Source: Triangularia verruculosa
Lineage: Eukaryota > Ascomycota > Sordariomycetes > Sordariales > Podosporaceae
Assembly (NCBI GenBank): GCA_033296885.1
Contig: MU863962.1
Coordinates: 92,572-156,571 of the forward strand
DNA length: 64,000 nt
Direction: 5' to 3'
This document shows, piece by piece, positions 45,236-57,790 of this stretch (positions are counted from its first letter, which is position 1; each line of letters starts with the position of its first letter). The notes below the pieces were generated by a model. That model saw nothing but the letters and a program-made list of their open reading frames with translations, was not told the origin of the DNA and ran no database searches. A program made the translations under genes and the position numbers.

Positions 45236-45691
45236 ATGCCCAAGGCTGCCGTTAAGAGCAAGGCCGAGCCCAAGGTGAAGAGGGGGCGGGGCAAGAAGGG
45301 TAAGTGAAGGAAGATTGGCTTCTTGGCGCGTCCCTACGCGCCTTAGACTTGACCCAGGCCGTGAGCTGACAAACCCCTATAGACCCCAACGCGCCCAAGC
45401 GTGGCCTTTCTGCGTACATGTTTTTTGCCAATGAGCAGAGAGAGAACGTGCGTGAAGAGAACCCTGGCGTTTCCTTCGGCCAGGTCGGCAAGATCCTCGG
45501 TGAGCGATGGAAGGCTCTCAGTGACAAGCAGCGCGCCCCCTATGAGGCCAAGGCTGCCGCCGACAAGAAGCGTTACGAGGACGAGAAGCAGGCGTACAAC
45601 GTAAGTCTCGCCTGAGCATCACACCGTCCCAGGGTACAAGATGGTTGACCGGTTCGCATAGGCCGACGGCGACGAGGAGGAGTCGTCCTAA
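45236..45691 (+). CDS. NHP6: Nhp6-type HMG-box chromatin protein
   Basis: Exons 45236-45299, 45383-45600 and 45662-45691 give 103 aa; introns GTAAGT...TAG and GTAAGT...CATAG keep phase. A basic N-terminal arm (PKAAVKSKAEPKVKRGRGKK) precedes one HMG box (about 22-92): DPNAPKRGLSAYMFFANEQR, then VGKILGERWKALSDKQRAPY and ADKKRYEDEKQAYN. A very short acidic end follows (ADGDEEESS). This is the layout of Nhp6A/B, non-sequence-specific DNA-bending proteins that assist FACT and transcription initiation. The conserved Pro-Asn-Ala-Pro-Lys-Arg entry, the intercalating Met in YMFF and the Trp in ERWKAL are present. The tiny last exon holds the entire acidic tail. Confidence 0.95.
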
Positions 45692-47293
45692 ACACACTCT
45701 TTTCTCGCCGACTCGTTGCGCTCGCGGCAACTAGTCTTGAAAAAACAAACAATCTTATCCAGACAAATGCAAAGGCAGCGCGGCTCGCTCGGCGCATTTT
45801 TTTAAACCATGTATCTTTGGGTTGGGACGGTGTTGCTTGGGGCACGGCAATGGGATTTCAGTGCTTCTCTATTTTTTTCAGTTATTTTCGGCATGGTTTT
45901 GCACGAGGTTTTGCTATGATCTAAGGAATCAATCAGGAAGAGGGAATCCGTTGATGCCTTCTTTGGCCGGGGGGCCAGCCATACGGGTCTGAGAGGGGTT
46001 GTGATGCTGGACCCCTATCTACACATGTATAACAAATACTCGAAGTTTCTTCTTTTTCTTCCGTTGGGCTCGAGACAACAATGAGCCTTTGCACACATTA
46101 CGGTGTCCGCATTTTCTTGGTTCGCTCCTGGTCCTTGATCTAGAGCCATGCCGTAATAAAGAAGAAGTGGTACGTGACAGAATATATGCATGGAAGCTTG
46201 GCAGTTCAGTCTGGGTAGTGTGTAACCACCTGACCAGTGTGTTCACGTGAAAGTCACGCCTTCCGACTGGAACTCCTCCCTACCATCAACACTTGACAGC
46301 TCGTTTTTCCACTCGCAGCAACTTTCCATACATACAAGACCTCACTTTCGATTGGCTCTTCCGGGGCCCGGTAGGTCCCATCGCAGCAGAAGCTCGGCTC
46401 CCGTTATTCGCTCTTCAGCAAGCTCCAACAGTCGTCTAATGCACGTTTATGAGCTTTGCTGCTGCTGCAGCATCTGGACTGGCTTCGTGGCAGCCTCTGA
46501 CTCCTCGGTTCATGCTGCATTGCAGCACTCTCTGCATCTCCCCTCCCTCTAATTCGAGCCCTCCTTCCTTCCTGCTCCTTACTCGTTCCAAGTCTCCCCG
46601 TCATGTCTGGGTGCCCAACTTTGGCTCAGTCGTCAAACCGTCGTCAACGGGCATACATGTACCACGGAGCGTCTTGGCTGTCGATATATATTTTGGTGAT
46701 TAAACATTTGAGGCTCTTTACTCGGGGCATGACATGACAGGCAGGTTTCACGGCCGCTGTCGGTAGGTTGGCTTGGCATTAAAGTCGGTCTCACCCCCGT
46801 TTGCTTGTTTCCTTCGGACTTCCTCCGATCTGCAACTTCCCCCGTCTTTTCCCTCACTTTCTTGTTGTGCAAAGAGTGGAATCGCTGTGTAAACCTCCCC
46901 GATTCCTGGTTGAGCATTACTCGTATCCCGTTGCGGTCACGGCCCAGAATCACAACCCCTCAGCTCCTTTAAAGGCTTGGGTCAGGTGGTTGGGCAGGAT
47001 TGGCATCGTGCGAACCTCCGCCATCTGGTTTCTCAACCCGTATCGCGAACCAAGACCCTATCCAAAAGCAGCACAAGAGTTTCTTAATAGTTTTCCGGTC
47101 CACGCTCGCACACGTTGAGAGGGACTACAGGGGAATCCAGCTGCCGACGAGCTAGTTAACTTAAAGACCATGATCTTCAGGGTCCGCCATGGGCCAATAC
47201 CGTCATCCAGATTAACCGCAACGTATAACTCGACTCGACATCTCAGCTGGTCCGCAACTCAAACACTACACGGCGTCTGATATAATAGTCATC
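45692..47293. other. Intergenic region after NHP6
   Basis: About 1.6 kb holding the NHP6 3' flank and the promoter of the next gene. Several short ORFs (for example 46449-46703 and 46801-47118) have no motif. No repeat or RNA gene seen. Confidence 0.5.
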
Positions 47294-49335
47294 ATGGAAC
47301 TCGAGGCAGCGGTGAGCCTGCACGTCCCCATTGAGACGCACCTCTTCCGGGGCTGTTGTCGCGAGGCAGACAGGTGCGAGCTTGTGGCGATTGGCCTCGA
47401 TCAGCTACGACTGGCACTCACCGAGTCCTTTCATGGCCATCTTCTGGCCCTCGCTGGGGAGATACGAAGCACAAGCCGCCTTCTACGTGATCTGGCGGAC
47501 CGTTCCCAGGTACACTTCTCGCGTGTTCCTATCGTTGCCAACTACCTCAATGTCGTTCTTCCCTGCCTGTCTCGAACACTCAAGGATGCCATCGGTTATT
47601 ATGAAGAGAAGACGATTTCGAGGGAGATGAGATGGCGGAAGATGTACAATAAGATGACAGAAGAAGCCTCTGGCCTTCCGCTTCCTCAGAGATTTGTCCT
47701 TTACAATCATTTCCTTTCATTGCTGAAGCAGCTTCTGACGAGGTAATCTCATCTCTTGGACTATTCCACTTGACCATCGAGCCTAACTTGGCTTTAGGTC
47801 GCCGAGCTTCGAGCTCAACACCCTTGAAACCCTTCGCACTCGCATACTAAAGCTGCGGGAGCAGAGGGGAATCGGTAAGCTCTCATCCCTGAAGCGAGAT
47901 GCTGAACCAAACAGGGATATCGGAGGCTAACAACTATTCTCCCCTCGAAGCGCCACCTCCGATGCAAATCGGCACGTTGGTACGGCAGGAGCTCATGCCA
48001 TTAGCAATCATGCAAGACGCCGTTCGTGATACCACTTCTTAGCCCCCTCCTTCTCGTGTGTGTATCGTCATTCTAATCCAGAACAGAATGCACATTGGGC
48101 GGAGCAGATATTTTCCCTCCCGCTACCTTCAAGAACGGCTTTGAAACATCTCAGACCGTATGTTCCAGCTGAAGTACACAGTTCCAAACTGCTAGCTGAC
48201 ATGACCCCTAAGCTCTAAATCGTACGGACCCTTCTATCCCTGGGGCCACTTTACTATTCCCCCGGATTCAAAGATTCTGTTCAGAAGGTGCCTATGCCTG
48301 CCCATTACAACTTTCCTCTTCTTAGGGAGTGACTAAAAAACGATGAATACAGACCATTTGATGATGATAGAATCTCTATCGTTGTTTACCTCAACTCGGT
48401 CGACCAGTCGCCTTACCTTCTGATGAGAACCATGCAGGGCGACATTCCATGGTTCTCGCTTCTTGGTGCCCATGAGCTCTGCATCAACCGTGAAGGAAGC
48501 GCACTGCAACTCAAGCGATGGAGCCGATCAGAACAATGCAGCAAGCTCTGGGCTGCCTTGTATTTCTTGACATGGGAAGGTAGGTATCCCCGAGATGTTG
48601 GTACATGCTTGACTCGATGGGGTGGCTAATCAGGTGTTAAGAAATGGTGCTGTTCTATTGCACATTTGTGGCGCTCAAGGCACGCAATATGTTGACAGTG
48701 CAGATACATCCCAATGAGTTTGGGCTTCAGAGAGAGAAAAGGCTCTTCCAAGCGTGCGTCTTGACCTCCCCCCTTCCCCCACGACATCTCCAGAATGGGC
48801 CAGCTCGGTCTAACACTCCCCCAGGCAAATTATTGATGATGGGTTCAAACACTCACTTATCGTATACGAAGACATGCAAACGCGAGGCCTGCGTCTTCAT
48901 GCTGCGGTCTGGGAAGGTGAACTGAGGCAGTGTCCTGTCTGGACAGCCTTCGGTGAGTGCACATTGACTTGTCGAAGTGTTGATCTATGCCGTGGGCAGT
49001 ATACTAACACCTGTCTCGTCAAGTTACACACCAATCCCAATCGCGGACGTGGCTGAGCCGCCGTTCCAAACATCGCGTGTGGCTGAAGGATGTTCAGCTT
49101 TATGTGTTCTGCAGTGCATACCGGCAAGAGAACATGCGACAAAACAAGTCCGGCGCATTCGAGATTTACTTTGACCGCGAGGAAGGTGTGTACCCCTGCG
49201 TTTTTATACTGGAGGCAGATCATTGACAAGGCGTCTCGAATAGGGGCCAAGAGATTCAGAGAAGTGTTTGCCTTGAGGATGGCAAACGTCGAGTCTTCAG
49301 AGGATGTTGATAACGACGATGCGGGGCCTGCGTAG
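47294..49335 (+). CDS. Ten-exon protein of unknown function
   Basis: Exons: 47294-47742, 47798-47874, 47951-48021, 48087-48157, 48213-48287, 48353-48579, 48642-48753, 48825-48952, 49024-49185 and 49244-49335. Every junction keeps phase and the sum is 487 aa, which strongly supports a real gene. I do not recognise the family. The N-terminal part is helical (LDQLRLALTESFHGHLLALA, RFVLYNHFLSLLKQLL). The middle is compact and rich in aromatic residues (SYGPFYPWGHFTIPPDSK, ISIVVYLNSVDQSPYLL, LWAALYFLTWEEMVLFYCTF). The C-terminal part has KDVQLYVFCSAYRQEN and ends acidic. No signal peptide or membrane span is clear. The final exons (48353 onward) read like a single globular domain containing repeated beta-type strands. 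Its nine introns of about 50-80 nt contrast with the one to three introns of most neighbours. Intron 3 uses a less usual GTTCGT donor. Confidence 0.8.
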
Positions 49336-50033
49336 AAGATTGTGCTACGTGAATGGTGTAATCGACCTTGGGAGGTCAACAAGTCTAGACCGGTCGGAGC
49401 AGTGTATGTACAGCGACAGATGACCAGACCCGCCTTCGTCTTGTGTTGGTGGTGGGCATTTATTTCTATGACATGACATCACGAATTCCACCTTCTCCTT
49501 TCCCTGCAATGAGCATTATGGGGTCACTGTGGATCGAGCGGAGACGGAGAGGCAGACGCAGTCTAGACAGCTATCAGTCCATTAAGGAGGACTCGAAAGA
49601 CGGCTGCTTTCTCACGGCGACTGAGAATGATGGTTCCATCCACGTGCCGTCTGGCTGAAATATCTGAAAAACGGTGTGCTAAGTGAAAATGCGCGCAGTG
49701 GTTATCGGGCATACCTGCGGCATGGCGCTGGGTCTGCTTGCATCGCATCACGCCGCTGAGGAAGTGGCGGTCCTGCTTCGATGCGATGCCATTGACATTC
49801 CGAATGGCACGGTGGGGCGAGTGCATCTCGGGAATTGCTGCTGATGGGCCACACACACCCCGCCAGTGCCCGCCCCAGCCCAACGAGAGCTCCTCTTTTG
49901 TTCCCGATCCAATCTCTCACACCCTTCTTGAATCTCATATAACGCCTCCCCTAGTGTCGCCGTCTTCTCCTCCCCAACTCCCTCTCCCTTTAGACACCAA
50001 CAGAAGCATAACCGCCATCTCACAAGCGTCAAG
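49336..50033. other. Intergenic, promoter of phosphoglucomutase
   Basis: Contains the 3' flank of the ten-exon gene and a C-rich leader (about 49850-50030) before the phosphoglucomutase start. No other gene seen. Confidence 0.5.
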
Positions 50034-52034
50034 ATGCAAGTCAAATCGGTGGAATTCAAGCCCTTCACTGACCAGAAGCCTGGCACGTACGTCACTGCCC
50101 AGCTCCCCACCTCCCTGCAGCCTGCCCCGCGCCCCTGAGCCGCGAGAGCTTCCCCAAGCTCCGTGCAGCCCTCTCGAGAACCATCGACCCTGTTTCTAAC
50201 CTCACCGCGCACATCTACAGCTCTGGGCTTCGCAAGAAGGTCACAGTCTTTCAGCAGCCGCACTATAGCGAGGCTTTTGTCACAAGCATTCTGCTGTCCA
50301 TTCCCGAGGGCGTTGAAGGTGGGCACAGCGCACGTTCCAGTCCATCAAATTGACATGAAAGCTGACAAGACATTGCCTGAAGGGTCCTATCTCGTCATCG
50401 GTGGTGATGGCCGATTTTGGAATCCCGAGGTTATCCAGGTCATCGCCAAAATCGGCGCGGCGTACGGTGTGAAGAAGCTCTTGATCGGCCAGAATGGCAT
50501 TCTCTCAACACCTGCCGCTAGCCATGTCATTCGCAAGCGCAAGGCGACTGGTGGCATCCTATTGACTGCCAGCCATAACCCTGGCGGTGAGACTACATCC
50601 CAAGCCCTTTCCTACGGTTCGCATTGCTGACCAGGTACGCACGCAGGCCCCAAGAACGACTTCGGAATCAAGTACAACCTTGCCAATGGCGGCCCTGCCC
50701 CCGAGTCGGTTACCAACAAGATCTTCGAGGTATCCAAGACGCTCACGTCGTACAAGATTGCGGATATTCCCGATGTTGATATTTCCACCATCGGAACCAA
50801 GTCGTATGGCGACTTGGAAGTCGAGGTGGTGGACAGCACTGCCGATTATGTCGAGATGCTCAAGGACATCTTCGATTTCGATCTGATCAAGAAGTTCTTC
50901 AACACCCATCCCGACTTCAAGGTCCTCTTTGACGGCCTTTCCGGCGTCACTGGACCGTACGGAAAAGCCATTTTCCAGCAGGAGCTTGGTCTCGGTGCTG
51001 AATCAATTCAGAACTGCGAGCCGTCTCCCGACTTCAACGGAGGCCACCCAGACCCCAACCTCACCTACGCTCACAGCCTAGTCGAGGTTGTTGAGAAAAA
51101 CAGCATCCCTTTTGGCGCCGCATCTGACGGCGATGGTGACCGCAACATGATTTATGGCACCGGTGCTTTCGTCTCACCCGGCGACAGCTTGGCCATCATT
51201 GCCCACCATGCCAACCTGATCCCGTACTTCAAGAAGAACGGCGTCTACGGTCTGGCCCGCAGCATGCCCACCTCTGGCGCGGTTGACCTGGTCGCCAAGA
51301 AGCAAGGTCTGAACTGCTACGAGGTCCCAACAGGATGGAAGTTTTTCTGTGCCTTGTTTGATGCCAACAAGCTGTCCATTTGCGGTGAGGAGTCTTTTGG
51401 TACCGGAAGCAACCACATTCGCGAGAAGGATGGCCTCTGGGCCGTCGTAGCCTGGCTCAACATCATTGCCGGGTTGGGCGTTGCCAACCCTGGGGTTGCG
51501 CCTAGCATCAAACAGATCCAAAAGGACTTCTGGACCGAGTACGGACGCACCTTCTTCACACGTTACGATTACGAGGATGTCGACTCAGATGGTGCCAACA
51601 AGGTCGTTGGCGTGTTGAAGGACTTGGTGGCGGACCCCAACTTCATTGGTAGCAAAGTAGGAGGTATGTGATGACCATCATTGATTATCAACATCCAGAA
51701 GTTTTCTCTCTTTTGCTGACAACACTGCTTCTCTAAAACAGATCGCACAGTTATTGAGGCTGGCAACTTTTCATACACAGACTTGGATGGCTCGGTATCC
51801 TCGAACCAAGGCCTGTATGCCTGCTTCTCGTCCGGTAGCCGTATTATCGTCCGCTTGTCGGGAACTGGCTCCTCGGGTGCGACAATCCGCCTTTACATTG
51901 AGCAACACAGCAGTGACCCTGCTACATACGAAATGGATGCCCAAGACTTCCTCAAACCCGAGATCAAGATGGCGACCGAGCTTCTGAAGTTCAAGGAGTT
52001 TGTTGGAAGAGACGAGCCTGATGTCAAGACCTAA
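50034..52034 (+). CDS. PGM2: Phosphoglucomutase
   Basis: Five exons: 50034-50086, 50221-50318, 50383-50586, 50647-51663 and 51742-52034; the product is 554 aa, the usual length. It interconverts glucose 1-phosphate and glucose 6-phosphate in the cytosol, feeding glycogen, trehalose and UDP-glucose for wall synthesis. The phosphoserine loop TASHNPGG (about 113-120, split by intron 3), the metal loop SDGDGDR (about 279-285) and the sugar-binding GEESFGTGSNH (about 365-375) are intact. The phosphate-binding C-terminal region includes RLSGTGSSGATIR. The third exon starts after the second of two possible AGs, since only this gives EGSYLVIGGDGRFWNPEV. PGM2 is the yeast name for the major isoform; only one gene is seen here. 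Confidence 0.96.
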
Positions 52035-52142
52035 GCAGGCCCCCAAGGAGGGGCATGACAACAAAGTTAGGCGTAGCATTCTTTTTGAATAGATTGAAGT
52101 TGCAACACTCGCGTGTCAGCCTCGGGAAGCCAAATCTCCCTT

Positions 52143-52976
52143 TCAAGCAGGTGAAGCCCCTTGAAAAATGGCCGCTTTGAAGTGTTTGGCTTCCTCGATG
52201 CTCTCCAGTATGTCATCTTTGGCCTTGTGAAGACCCTTCTTTCGGGGTGCCTTGGCAGCGATCTTGGGACTGCAAGTACCGTCAGATGATAACCATGTGG
52301 GAGTTTTCGGTCACTCTATACTCGCCGAGGAGGAGGAATAGATAGAATGTGAGAGATACTAACCACCAACGGCGAGCCGCCTCTTTGATGCTGCTGACGT
52401 CAAGTATTCTGTAGTGCAAGTGCTCGAGGACTTTGTTATAGGGCTCCCTTCGGAGAAAGGCCCGGTCTGCGTGCACACTGTTCCCTGCCAGAAGAGCCGT
52501 GTTTGGATCAGGCACGTACTGTTGAATGTATGTAAGCAAGCCATCAGCGGCCTGGTCTGGGGTGACGGTTGACTTGAGCACCGCATCGGTGAGGCCACTG
52601 CCACCATCTATTTTCAATAGAGACCTGTCAGCCCTGCCAACGGCGCCCAGGCACCCAGGCTTTGAGGGGAGAGTGCACTCACGGACACGCGTACACCATT
52701 CGTCCATGGCATCCATCCGCGCCTTCGGTTGGTGGATCACCGTTCCCCAGCCCTCATCATCCAGCAAGTTGAGTTGGCCATCAGTGATGAGACAGTAGAT
52801 CTCCAGAATTAGGTCATTGTCTGGGTCAAGACCAGTCATCTGGCACATCATTATGAGGTCCTTTAGCTTTTGCGTCTTTCGAGCCAGGTACGGAGACATA
52901 TCAAACATACCTCACAATCGATCCAGACAAGAGCGTCGCGTGGACGGGGCGTGGGTGCGGATGCGTCGGCGGACAT
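52143..52976 (-). CDS. REX2: Oligoribonuclease Rex2-like (DEDDh exonuclease)
   Basis: Four exons on the minus strand: 52976-52911, 52839-52683, 52607-52364 and 52269-52143. All are in phase and give 197 aa. The enzyme degrades 2-5-nt RNAs; in yeast Rex2 works in mitochondria and in RNA 3'-end processing. The DEDDh motifs are present: WIDCEMTGLD (first Asp and Glu, split by intron 1), LLAGNSVHADRAFL (second Asp region), HYRILDVSSIKEAARRW (third) and KGLHKAKDDILESI (His and last Asp). The frame is open upstream of the chosen ATG to 53183. If a start there is used, an Arg-rich N-terminal extension of about 69 residues would appear, and could serve as a mitochondrial presequence. Only 108 bp separate this gene from the phosphoglucomutase stop (convergent). 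Confidence 0.93.
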
Positions 52977-53591
52977 CTCTTTTCTTGGTGCGTAGTTCGC
53001 CGTGGGCAAACGAAAAAGAATGTGTTCCAAGTTATTTCGAAACAGGACCCAAATTCTAAGCCACCTATGATGAGCCACCAAAAGTCGATGTAAAGTTAAG
53101 CATCCTGCATGCGGGTCTCCACCCCGGAGTACATTGGCTAGTTGGGCCCGGAACGGGAGCGGCCAAGCGGGGCGGGAGCGCATACAGTTCCGGCATTGTC
53201 CATTTACACCACCTCTCCTATGCCAATCGGAACGCAGATCTTGGTCATCAAGAGATCGACGCCCATCGGGTAGGGCCCTGGTTGGGAACTTAAAGTCGTG
53301 GGCTTGTGTAAGGCATTACTAGGAGCGCCCTTCGTCTCGATACGGGCTGGCTTGCATTATCGTAGGCATTTCGCAGGGCGACCTCCTGCCGTTAGCCACG
53401 TCTCCCTCTACCCTCACTGCCGCAGCCATCGTGCGAGCTAATTGACCAGCTATTAGGAGCGTCCAGGCAGAAGACGACTGGGAACAGACAAGTATATCAA
53501 CTCACACTTGCCCAACATTAACCTGATAAACCCCGACCACTCATCCGTCAACTAACCCTCCTCGCAAAACACGACTTACATACCACTGGAA
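52977..53591. promoter_or_regulatory. Divergent promoter of REX2 and the oxidoreductase gene
   Basis: About 615 bp between divergent starts. The REX2 frame stays open leftward to 53183. No other feature seen. Confidence 0.45.
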
Positions 53592-55327
53592 ATGGACGGC
53601 GAGGCATTTGGAGGTCCGGAAGTGGTGCCTCCACCCCCTCCTCCTGCTTCTAAGTGTCCCCCGCGACTTCTGATCATTGGTGCTGGCTCTCGCGGTCGGG
53701 CTTATGCCCAAGCTGTGATTTCATCCAGCAATGGTGTTCTGGCAGCTGTGGCAGAGCCAGATGACTACAAGAGGATCAAATTTGGAACAACGATGATATG
53801 GGGCCCGGACCTGTCCGCCCCCGAGGGTGCGTCCTTCAAAGACTGGCGTGAATTCGTGGCATATGAGACAGAGCGCAGGGCTAGAGTCCAGGCTGGCGAG
53901 AGGGATGTTCCTCTCGGTGTCGATGCTGCGTTTGTTTGTGTCCTCGACGAGATGCACCGCGACGTCGTCGTTGTTCTTTCCAAGCTCGGTGGGATACACA
54001 TCATGTGCGAGAAGCCCCTGGCGACTACGCTAGACGACTGTCTTGACATGTACAAAGCCCTACAAAACAACGTCGACGCAATGGGCCAGCAGACCGTGTT
54101 TTCCATTGGGCACGTTCTTCGATACAGCCCCCACAACAAGTTGCTTCGAAAGCTGCTGTTGGAGGACCGCGTCATCGGAGATATCTTGTCGGTAGTGCAT
54201 ACCGAGCCCGTGGGCTGGTGGCATTTCACACACTCATATGTTAGAGGCAACTGGTATGTGAGAATCCGAATTGCCAAATGGATAACTATACCGACCTAAC
54301 GTGTGTGAATCTCTATAGGCGTCGTGAGAACACTTCAGCCCCTAGCCTTCTTACCAAAAGCTGTCATGACATCGATGTGCTTCTGTGGCTTCTCTGCTCG
54401 CCCCCCGATTGCTCATCGCCGGAATCCCCTCGCCCCCACCTGCCATCCACGGTGTCCAGCACCGGCTCGCTGCAATACTTCAAGAGAAGCAGAAAGCCCG
54501 CTGCAGCCGGGACGGCCACGAACTGCCTGTCGTGCCTCATCGAACGATCTTGCAAATACTCGGCCAAGCGCATTTACGTTGGCCCAGAGCTCGTCGGTTT
54601 GGGTACAGGAAATAAAGGCTGGCCCATGAGCATAGTTCTTCCAGACATTGAGTCCTACGGGAGCGAGCAAGACGCCGAAGCAGCCGTCCTCGCAAAACTG
54701 GCCGAGGACTATGACAACCATACCTCGGATTCACAGGTCGCGCAACGCAACTGGTTTGGCAGATGTGTCTACGAGAGTGACAACGATGTCTGCGATGAGC
54801 AGGTTGTCACCATCACATGGGATGAAGATCCGCTATCTTACACGCCTGGTCAAGAAGGTAAAGGTGAGAGCAGTGCCCATACCGCTCCTCCTCTGGTGGA
54901 CAACCTACGCGGGCGCGGTAGCAAGTTGGCTACTTTCCACATGGTGGCCCAGACAAAGCAGGTCTGTGAACGGTACACTCATCTTTATGGTGTGGACGGT
55001 GAGATCTTTGCCGACTCAAAAACCATTGCCGTCCACAACTTCAATACGGGAGAGAACACCACTCACAACACGCAGGTTGAAAGTTTGGGTCACGGTGGTG
55101 GGGATGCTGGCCTGACGCGCCAATTTGTCATGGCGGTTGACATGGTCAAGAATCACGGCTGGTCCACTGATCGAGCCCAGAAGGAGCTGATTGGGTGTAC
55201 TCTGGATGAGGTTATTCGAAGTCACGCCATGGTGTTTTGTGCCGAGGAGGCGAGAAAGGAGAAGAAAGTAGTTGACTGGGCTGAGTGGTGGTCTCGGGAG
55301 GTTGGATCCAAGCTGGAGCAGGCCTGA
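53592..55327 (+). CDS. Gfo/Idh/MocA-family NAD(P)-dependent oxidoreductase
   Basis: Exons 53592-54253 and 54319-55327; the 65-nt intron (GTATGT...ATAG) joins TG|G. The product is 556 aa. A Pro-rich start (VVPPPPPPAS) precedes a Rossmann fold with LLIIGAGSRGRAYAQAV (about 26-42). The family EKP motif is at 140-142 (CEKPLA), and the C-terminal half-domain carries HDIDVLLWL with the family's conserved HD/ID pattern. The protein is longer than bacterial members (about 350 aa). The extra length includes a Ser/Pro/Arg-rich insert and a pair of cysteines (NCLSCLIERSCKY) near the middle. Members oxidise or reduce sugars, inositols or other polyols; the substrate is not predictable here. Cytosolic by absence of targeting signals. 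Confidence 0.9.
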
Positions 55328-56014
55328 GTGGATGTGTTGTCGAATGAAGACGAGATGACGGTGACCAAGCCTAGCTATATCGTTCCTGTAGATTTTCATT
55401 TGTGTGTGTTGATGCTCAGAGTCCTGTTGGTCCGCAGTCACAGGGGTGAGGGAGTTAGCGACGTAGGTAGTGTACATGTTGGCAAATCTAAGTTCGTCGG
55501 ATCCAGTTTCCTCAAGTCGCGGTGGAGAGTTAGGGGAAGGTTGAACCACATCAGATTGGCGTCCGCGCCCACGTCGTTCCTGGCCCGCCGGTCTTGGCAG
55601 TGCCTCGACGCTGCAGACTGTCGCCCGTTTGGAATTTCGGCCTGCCAGATGACGTTGGAAACATGGGACGAAGCGTTGACGTCAAGCAGATCGCAGTCTT
55701 AAAAGTACCCAACTTTGACCTTTCAGCGGTGGGTAACCAATGATGGGTGGCCTAGGGCGAGAGGGCGTCCCAAACAGGGAACATAATAAGGGGGGTCTTT
55801 GCACCCCAGGAGCCAAGGGGCTACCCGTTTTTATCCCACCCTTCAAGAACCCACTCCCCACCAGCGCAGAGGACCTCCATCCCGCCGTTCCCAACCCCAC
55901 AGTGAACTTGGGTGTCGAGACTCGATACCCGTCACGAATCGCACTTAACCGCGTGCTACTCGATTACGATCACCCATTTTTTCTTGTTCACGCTCAACAG
56001 ACCTCGAAAGCACA
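55328..56014. other. Intergenic, promoter of KES1
   Basis: 3' flank of the oxidoreductase gene and promoter of the oxysterol-binding protein gene. No other gene seen. Confidence 0.5.
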
Positions 56015-57475
56015 ATGGAGACACCACCGCAGCAAGCAGCCAGTGCCGGAGGAGGTTGGGGAGCTTTCCTCAAGGTCAGTCTGCTCGCCCACCCTCTCAG
56101 TTCGCTCATTAGGGCGACTTGCCTTTATGGTACATGACTAACATCCCCCTGACCGGAACAGTCCATCGCTTCTTTCAACGGAGACCTCTCCAGCCTTACC
56201 GCGCCACCCTTCATCCTCTCGTCCACCAGCTTGACCGAGTTCAGCTCGTACTGGTGCGAACATCCATCCATTTTCGCCGCACCTGCCAAGGAATCCGATC
56301 CCGCAAAACGGGCGCTGCTGGTGTTGAAGTGGTTCTTGACAACGTTAAAACAGCAGTACGCCAGTCGAAGTGAGCAGTATGGGAACGAAAAGAAGCCCTT
56401 GAACCCGTTCCTAGGTGAGCTCTTCCTCGGAAAATGGGAGGACGATGCTGGGACGACTGAGCTCATCAGCGAGCAGGTTAGGTTTGTCACCCATAACCTA
56501 CGCTCTCGGCTGCCCCTGGAAGGTTGCTGACATTGGTATTAGCCACCATCCTCCAGCAACTGCTTACAACATCACCAATGCCTCAACCGGTACGACGAAT
56601 TCTTCTCACCTTACTATGACCCCGGCTGAAGCCTTTGCTAACGCGCATGTCGATCAGGTGTCCGGCTGGAGGGCTACAATGCTCAGAAGGCCTCCTTCTC
56701 CAAGACAATCAACGTCAAGCAAATAGGTCACGCCGTGCTTACTGTTCCTTCAGCGTCGGGGGAACCTGACACCTACCTGATAACCCTTCCATCTCTGCAC
56801 ATTGAAGGTCTCGTCTTTGGCTCGCCCTTTATCGAACTGGACGGTAGCTCCTACATCACGTCTTCGACCGGCTTTACGGCAAAGATTGACTACAGTGGAA
56901 AGGGCTGGTTGTCTGGCAAGAAGAACTCACTCACTGCGGTCTTGTACCCGACTGGAAAGGAAAAGGACGTCCTCTTCAATGTCTCGGGCCAGTGGACCAA
57001 AATCTTTGAGATACATTCCGGCCCGGCCAAACACAACAGTTCTAGCAACTTGGTAGAAGTTTGGGACCCGGCTCAAAACCCGAGCAGCGAGCTCATCGTC
57101 GCTCCCATTGAGGAGCAGCACCCCCTTGAGTCGAGAAGAGCCTGGAGCAAGGTTGCAGCTGCAATTGCCAAGGGTGAATTCGACGTTGTCCACGTGGAAA
57201 AGAGCAAGATCGAGAATGCCCAGCGCGAGATGCGTATCAAGGAGAAGGCTGACGGACGCACGTGGGAAAGGCGCTATTTTACCGCCTCTACAGACTTGAC
57301 CGATCCGGTCTTGACCCAGCTGGGCCCAATCGTGAACCTGGCAGAGCATGGTGATGCCGACAAGACCGGCGGTTTGTGGCGATTCGATTCCCAGAAATCT
57401 ACCAAAGCACACAGCACACCTGTGCCAACTGGTGAAGAAGCTGTGAAATTGGCTAAGGAGTTGCTTGGTCAGTGA
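56015..57475 (+). CDS. KES1: Oxysterol-binding protein-related protein Kes1/Osh4-like
   Basis: Exons 56015-56074, 56162-56481, 56543-56589 and 56658-57475 give 414 aa. It is a short ORP with only the lipid-binding domain, as in yeast Osh4/Kes1, which exchanges sterol for PI4P between membranes and restrains Golgi export. The lid helix WGAFLKSIASFNGDLSSL is at the N-terminus, with KPLNPFLGELFLG at about 93-105. The EQVSHHPP fingerprint lies at 124-131 and is split by intron 2. SGKGWLSGKKNSLTAVLY and the C-terminal RRYFTAS region follow. In intron 2 two donors overlap (GTTAGG and GTTTGT, five bases apart); only the second restores EQVSHHPP. The 47-nt third exon is also needed to give NASTGVRLEGYNAQ. 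Confidence 0.95.
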
Positions 57476-57790
57476 GCCCACCGTCGTCTCATGCAAATAC
57501 ACTGCCTAGTAGCCCATCACGTTTGCTTCCCGAGGGTCGAGGCGAAACGATGGGGGGAACTGTACGGACTTGACTTGTATGCACCAGAGCAACCAAGTAC
57601 AAGTTTAGCAGTGCTTCTAAGATAACCTGTTTAGCTTAGTCTTATCAATACAACTTTATTTCCTAAATTTGGTGCCGATCAGCAAAGGGACTGCCGCCAT
57701 GGCCATCGCTTCTCGAACATGACCTTGGTGGTACTGGGAGTTCCATGGTTTTTGGATCTGTTGGATCCGATATTCTTTGTGCCGGACTCA
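57476..57790. other. Intergenic, convergent 3' ends of KES1 and the deubiquitinase gene
   Basis: 315 bp with no gene or repeat seen. Confidence 0.6.
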
